From Pseudobdellovibrionaceae bacterium (GTDB lineage Bacteria; Bdellovibrionota; FAC87; UBA2466): a DNA stretch of 36,878 nt. Each line of letters starts with the position of its first letter. Position 1 is the stretch's first letter. The notes under the pieces are model-generated. The model made no database searches and was not told the origin of the DNA. It was given only the letters and a program-made list of their open reading frames with translations. The DNA lies in assembly GCA_023250715.1 (NCBI GenBank), contig JAHFAF010000015.1, positions 1 to 36,878 of the forward strand. The letters are read 5' to 3'. A program made the position numbers and the translations under genes. Of this stretch, positions 36,420 to 36,878 are shown one piece after another.

Positions 36420-36878
36420 TTACTGCTGAACTACTAGCGTCTGGGTCTCGGCATTGTAGCCCGTCGTGGTGACCGCGGTGTTGGGCTCTAGCTGCCCCAC
36501 TCCGCCCACAACCAGCTTTGCTTGGCCGTCGGCATTGGTTTGCCCGACATCCAGAAGGCCTTTCGGCGTTCCGAGCGCGGCTGTCAAACCAGCCACTCCT
36601 TTTCCGCTTTCATCCACCGCCGTTACGGTGACTTCGACACCCCTATCGCTATTGCGAGCGGCGTGCTTCACCTTGTACATTCTCGGCGTATTCGTGCGGA
36701 TGAGCATCGAGGGATCTCCGAAGAGGTTGTACCACTTCAGATTATCCGTTACATCGGCGCCCGTTCCCATCTTCTCGACCAGGTACAGTTGACCGGCGGC
36801 AACGCTGCCACCCATCGAGTACACCGGCTTTTCGAAGTGGTACTTTGCGATTCCGACGGACATGACAGCGGGTGGATG
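36420..36878 (-). CDS. C25 (gingipain)-type peptidase C-terminal region, partial at the right edge
   Basis: Frame open to the window end (...HPPAVMSVGIAKYHFEKPVYSMGG...LKWYNLFGDPSMLIRTNTP...VEVTVTAVDESGKGVAGLTAALGTPKGLLDVGQTNADGQAKLVVGG). The YNLFGDPS block plus Ig-like tail is typical of C25 peptidase C-termini. Confidence 0.6.
   Translation of the reverse strand, partial: HPPAVMSVGIAKYHFEKPVYSMGGSVAAGQLYLVEKMGTGADVTDNLKWYNLFGDPSMLIRTNTPRMYKVKHAARNSDRGVEVTVTAVDESGKGVAGLTAALGTPKGLLDVGQTNADGQAKLVVGGVGQLEPNTAVTTTGYNAETQTLVVQQ

Overview
The 36.9 kb window looks like chromosomal DNA from a Gram-negative bacterium. Many exported lipoprotein, outer-membrane and secreted proteins, and the Cys-Gly-x-Ser-[Asp/Asn]-Trp lipoprotein motif, would fit a Bdellovibrionota-like lineage, but that placement is inference. 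The left 2.9 kb is decayed accessory DNA. It holds an HNH nuclease fragment running off the left edge (absent from the ORF track), an N-terminally truncated IS91-type transposase, a 58-aa small ORF below the track cutoff, and an endonuclease III gene cut off at a REP-like repeat. The rest is mostly intact operons: rhodanese plus an orphan; tRNA-Leu(TAG) and a perfect 23-bp inverted repeat; secreted PDZ and transglutaminase-elicitor-like proteins; a CgeB-like glycosyltransferase; and potABCD divergent from an arginase/agmatinase-family gene. A collinear five-gene run follows: ureohydrolase, polytopic membrane protein, tandem D-Ala-D-Ala-ligase-like double ATP-grasp enzyme, DmpA-type P1 aminopeptidase and UppP. 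Next come a YfgM-BamB-serine hydrolase-Mpl-Gly-rich pilin-like operon, lipoproteins, an M14 carboxypeptidase, an SCO1 protein and large secreted proteins. The best candidates for undescribed biology are the double ATP-grasp/DmpA pair and the Flp-prepilin-like protein with a glycine-rich hexapeptide-repeat middle and a C-terminal transmembrane helix. No CRISPR array or complete mobile element was seen. All calls come from reading the sequence and motif recognition; no database search was run.
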